Positions 62,145 through 64,000 of a stretch of 64,000 bases of DNA are shown here, piece by piece (positions within the stretch are counted from its first letter, which is position 1; the number at the start of each line of letters is the position of its first letter). A program made the position numbers and the translations under genes. The notes below the pieces were generated by a model. The model ran no database searches. It was not told where the DNA came from and saw only the letters and a program-made list of their open reading frames with translations. The stretch covers positions 1-64,000 of the forward strand of contig SABC01000003.1 in assembly GCA_009929175.1 (NCBI GenBank), given 5' to 3'. The stretch comes from Bacteroidia bacterium. GTDB taxonomy: Bacteria; Bacteroidota; Bacteroidia; Bacteroidales; UBA932.

Positions 62145-62492
62145 TTATTTTATCAATCTCTTCAAAGGTTCCTCTAAAGGAATATTGTCATTCTCTATTG
62201 CACCCAATTTTTCCAAGCCTTGAATGGTCAACGAAAAATACATCTGCCGCCTGTCTTCTTCTCCCATCACCCTTTCGATAAGGCCTTTGTCTTCTATTGC
62301 CCTGATTAGTTTGGAGGTATTGGAGCAAGTGAGGTTGATTTGTTTGGCAATCTCTCCCGAAGAGAGTCTCTTTTCCTTGAGTGAACATAAAACCATCCCC
62401 TCATTCAATGATATTTCGTGGAATTTATGAAACTCTTGTTCATAATCTCCAATGGCCCTGCACAGGTCTCTGAGCGCACATAACCTTTTCAT
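62145..62492 (-). CDS. MarR family transcriptional regulator
   Basis: A 115-residue winged-helix regulator: SLNEGMVLCSLKEKRLSSGEIAKQINLTCSNTSKLIRAIEDKGLIERVMGEEDRRQMYFSLTIQGLEKL covers the recognition helix and the wing (GEEDRRQ). It is smaller than usual and begins CALRDLCRA, with Cys near the N-terminus and others in LCSL and LTCS that could sense thiols. Its start overlaps the thioredoxin stop by one base. The long palindrome at 63024-63059 is its likely operator. Confidence 0.92.
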   Translation of the reverse strand: MKRLCALRDLCRAIGDYEQEFHKFHEISLNEGMVLCSLKEKRLSSGEIAKQINLTCSNTSKLIRAIEDKGLIERVMGEEDRRQMYFSLTIQGLEKLGAIENDNIPLEEPLKRLIK

Positions 62493-62977
62493 TATTCAAC
62501 TTTGTTTAAAAGAAATTCGTCAATTACATTCTTAAGGTCCTCTTTGGGAATTGCCCCTTTGACTACCTGGGGATCCTCGCCTATTGGAACAAACAGTAAT
62601 GTAGGCAGGGACCTGATTCCAAACGCAGCGGCTATTTCACGTTCGACGTCGGTGTTAACTTTGTATATGTAGATCTCACCTTCGTACTCCTTTGCCAATT
62701 CCTCCAAAACCGGTGATAACCTACGACAATAGACACACCACTCTGCCCAAAAATCAATTATGGCAGGTTTGTCCCCAAGGTACTTCCAAACTTCGGGGTT
62801 GGATTTGAAGTCAGCAACTTTTTTCAAAAACTGGGCTTGGTCAAGTGCAATGGTGTACTCTTTACTCTCTTTTGTCAAGGGTTCGTCCTGCTTTTGGTCA
62901 GCTTGTTTTCCTGCACCGCATGCGGTTATTGCAGACACAATCAATAAAACTGGTATTAAATGCTTTATAATTTTCAT
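62492..62977 (-). CDS. Thioredoxin-fold lipoprotein
   Basis: A 161-residue lipoprotein (lipobox AITAC, Cys20) with a thioredoxin domain at about 50-161. The active site AEWCVYCRRLSP has an intact CxxC (Cys-Val-Tyr-Cys), and the cis-Pro region is IRSLPTLLFVPIG. It should do disulfide exchange on the periplasmic or membrane face. ATG 62977 fits the signal peptide; a TTG at 62986 also opens the frame. It is the first gene of the MarR-DUF302-DoxX operon. Confidence 0.92.
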   Translation of the reverse strand: MKIIKHLIPVLLIVSAITACGAGKQADQKQDEPLTKESKEYTIALDQAQFLKKVADFKSNPEVWKYLGDKPAIIDFWAEWCVYCRRLSPVLEELAKEYEGEIYIYKVNTDVEREIAAAFGIRSLPTLLFVPIGEDPQVVKGAIPKEDLKNVIDEFLLNKVE

Positions 62978-63004
62978 CTTAGTCAAATTAAAATTTCAAC
63001 GATG

Positions 63005-63035
63005 CAAAATTACAAATAATTTCATGCAAAACAAA
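63005..63035 (-). promoter_or_regulatory. Promoter of the thioredoxin-MarR-DUF302-DoxX operon
   Basis: Minus strand TTTG (63035-63032), 19-base spacer, TAATTTTG (63012-63005). It overlaps the left arm of the 63024-63059 palindrome, which suits repression by MarR. Confidence 0.65.
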
Positions 63036-63059
63036 TTTCCCCTGGAAAATATTTTGCAT
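63024..63059. promoter_or_regulatory. Long palindrome, candidate MarR operator
   Basis: ATGCAAAA (63024-63031) and TTTTGCAT (63052-63059) are perfect 8-bp arms. Inner AAATTTCC (63033-63040) and GGAAAAT (63044-63050) nearly complete a 36-bp dyad. It covers the -33 of the thioredoxin operon and lies between it and the divergent flavoprotein gene. A second, weaker dyad AAATTA/TAATTT is at about 63007-63022. Confidence 0.6.
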
Positions 63060-63141
63060 TTCTCATTTTTTTAATTTTCCTTTGCAATAAATTATTACGT
63101 AGAATTTTTCCTGGTGAAATCAATTTTAAAATAGCTATAAA

Positions 63142-64000
63142 ATGAAGTATGTTATTATCGGTGGCGTTGCAGGCGGAGCATCAGTTGCCGCAAGACTCCG
63201 CAGAAACGACGAAAATGCAGAGATCGTACTACTGGAAAGGGGCGAATATGTCTCTTATGCAAATTGTGGGTTACCCTATTATATTGGCGGGACCATCAAT
63301 AACCGCGAAAACCTTTTTGTACAGACAGCCGAAGGATTCAGAAGCCGCTTCAACATTGACATCCGTACCAGGAGTGAGGCCGAAAAGATTGACCCTGTCA
63401 CAAAAACTGTACAAATCTACAACCTGGAAAAGGGAAGCCGTTATTCCGAGCCCTATGACAAGCTTATTCTTTCCCCTGGAGCCGAACCTCTAAAACCTAA
63501 AATAGAAGGCATTGACCATCCTAATGTGTTTACATTGCGCAATGTTCCGGATACCGACAAAATAAAAAGGTTCGTAAATGTAAAGAAGGTAGAAAAAGCT
63601 GTTGTTGTAGGGGGAGGGTTCATTGGACTGGAAATGGCCGAAAACCTCCACGACCTTGGAATAAAGGTAGAGCTTGTAGAGATGGCCGACCAGGTGATGG
63701 CCCACCTCGATTATTCAATGGCAACCATTATACACTCGGAGTTGCGCACCAAAGGGGTCACACTGCATCTTAGTGACGCAGTAGAGAAGTTCGGAGATGC
63801 CCCAAACGGAGTATCCGTACATCTCAAAAGCGGCAGCACAATCACCGCAGAGATGGTTGTATTCAGCATCGGGGTACGTCCCGAAACCAAGCTGGCAAGG
63901 GAGTCGGGGCTCGAACTGGGCAAGAGTGGAGGAATCAAGACAAATGAATACATGCAAACCTCCAATCCCGATATCTACGCATTAGGGGATGCAGCAGAGG
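63142..64000 (+). CDS. CoA-disulfide reductase-type FAD oxidoreductase (cut by window edge)
   Basis: The first 286 codons of a class I pyridine-nucleotide disulfide oxidoreductase; the gene runs past base 64000. The FAD site is VIIGGVAGGASVAARLRR. The single active Cys42 lies in YANCGLPYYIGG, the mark of CoA-disulfide reductase / NADH oxidase / persulfide reductase. The NAD(P)H site is AVVVGGGFIGLEMAENL, and YALGDAAE closes the visible part. A rhodanese domain may follow, as in CoADR-rhodanese proteins, but cannot be seen. ATG 63142 is in frame with the FAD motif. Confidence 0.92.
   Translation, partial: MKYVIIGGVAGGASVAARLRRNDENAEIVLLERGEYVSYANCGLPYYIGGTINNRENLFVQTAEGFRSRFNIDIRTRSEAEKIDPVTKTVQIYNLEKGSRYSEPYDKLILSPGAEPLKPKIEGIDHPNVFTLRNVPDTDKIKRFVNVKKVEKAVVVGGGFIGLEMAENLHDLGIKVELVEMADQVMAHLDYSMATIIHSELRTKGVTLHLSDAVEKFGDAPNGVSVHLKSGSTITAEMVVFSIGVRPETKLARESGLELGKSGGIKTNEYMQTSNPDIYALGDAAE

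Noticed and set aside
63149-63493. A 114-codon frame inside the flavoprotein gene
   Set aside because: It is out of frame with the clear FAD-binding protein that starts at 63142 and runs off the window edge.

Overview
The window reads as a chromosomal segment of a Bacteroidota bacterium, most likely order Bacteroidales. The evidence is a -33 TTG/TTTG and -7 TAnnTTTG promoter pattern in many intergenic gaps, very little Shine-Dalgarno use, gene pairs usual in this phylum (ileS-dksA-lspA, cmk-ispH, hpt-adk-obg, parA-parB-DUF5683), a DUF4988-type surface lipoprotein, a Zn-ligand-poor DksA and a long urocanate hydratase. No rRNA, insertion sequence, prophage or CRISPR array was seen. There is one tRNA.

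Layout. 1-3060 is an accessory edge: the start of a surface lipoprotein gene, a structured RNA candidate, an AAA ATPase/DUF234 gene, a slippage-prone repeat cluster and tRNA-Ser(UGA). 3185-9343 holds an orphan ECF sigma factor, lspA, dksA, a guanine deaminase, ileS and cvpA. 9398-14751 is a peptide-export locus: a C39-peptidase ABC exporter, two tiny translationally coupled double-glycine-leader peptide genes whose predicted mature parts each carry a GxxxG motif, a TolC-type outer-membrane protein and a HlyD/MacA-type adaptor. 14758-19034 holds tsaB, a TlpA-like lipoprotein, a HIT protein, greA and ribF. 19025-29744 is a compact glycogen operon running from the xseAB genes: branching enzyme, debranching enzyme, GT4 glycosyltransferase, GH57 amylase, and one 1404-residue fusion of a GT3 glycogen synthase with a GT35 phosphorylase.

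31207-57657 is mostly housekeeping: engB, prs, nadE, der; an NtrY/NtrC-like two-component pair around rlmH; ppx, cmk, ispH, priA, parAB, a LysM lytic transglycosylase, purE, hpt, adk, obg, a PAP2 phosphatase, lplA, hpf, xer and rpsU. rpsU has a perfect Shine-Dalgarno sequence, rare here and known in this phylum to matter for S21 autoregulation. 57768-64000 has urocanate hydratase, a lipocalin, a ferredoxin-like protein, and a redox island: DoxX, DUF302, a MarR regulator and a lipoprotein thioredoxin, divergent from a CoA-disulfide-reductase-type flavoprotein, with a long palindrome over the shared promoter region.

The best candidate for an undescribed system is the two-peptide double-glycine locus with its possible tripartite exporter. 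Next are the synthase/phosphorylase fusion, the MarR palindrome in the redox island, and the repeat cluster that shares a 24-base block with the tRNA-Ser tail. All calls come from reading the sequence; no database search was run.
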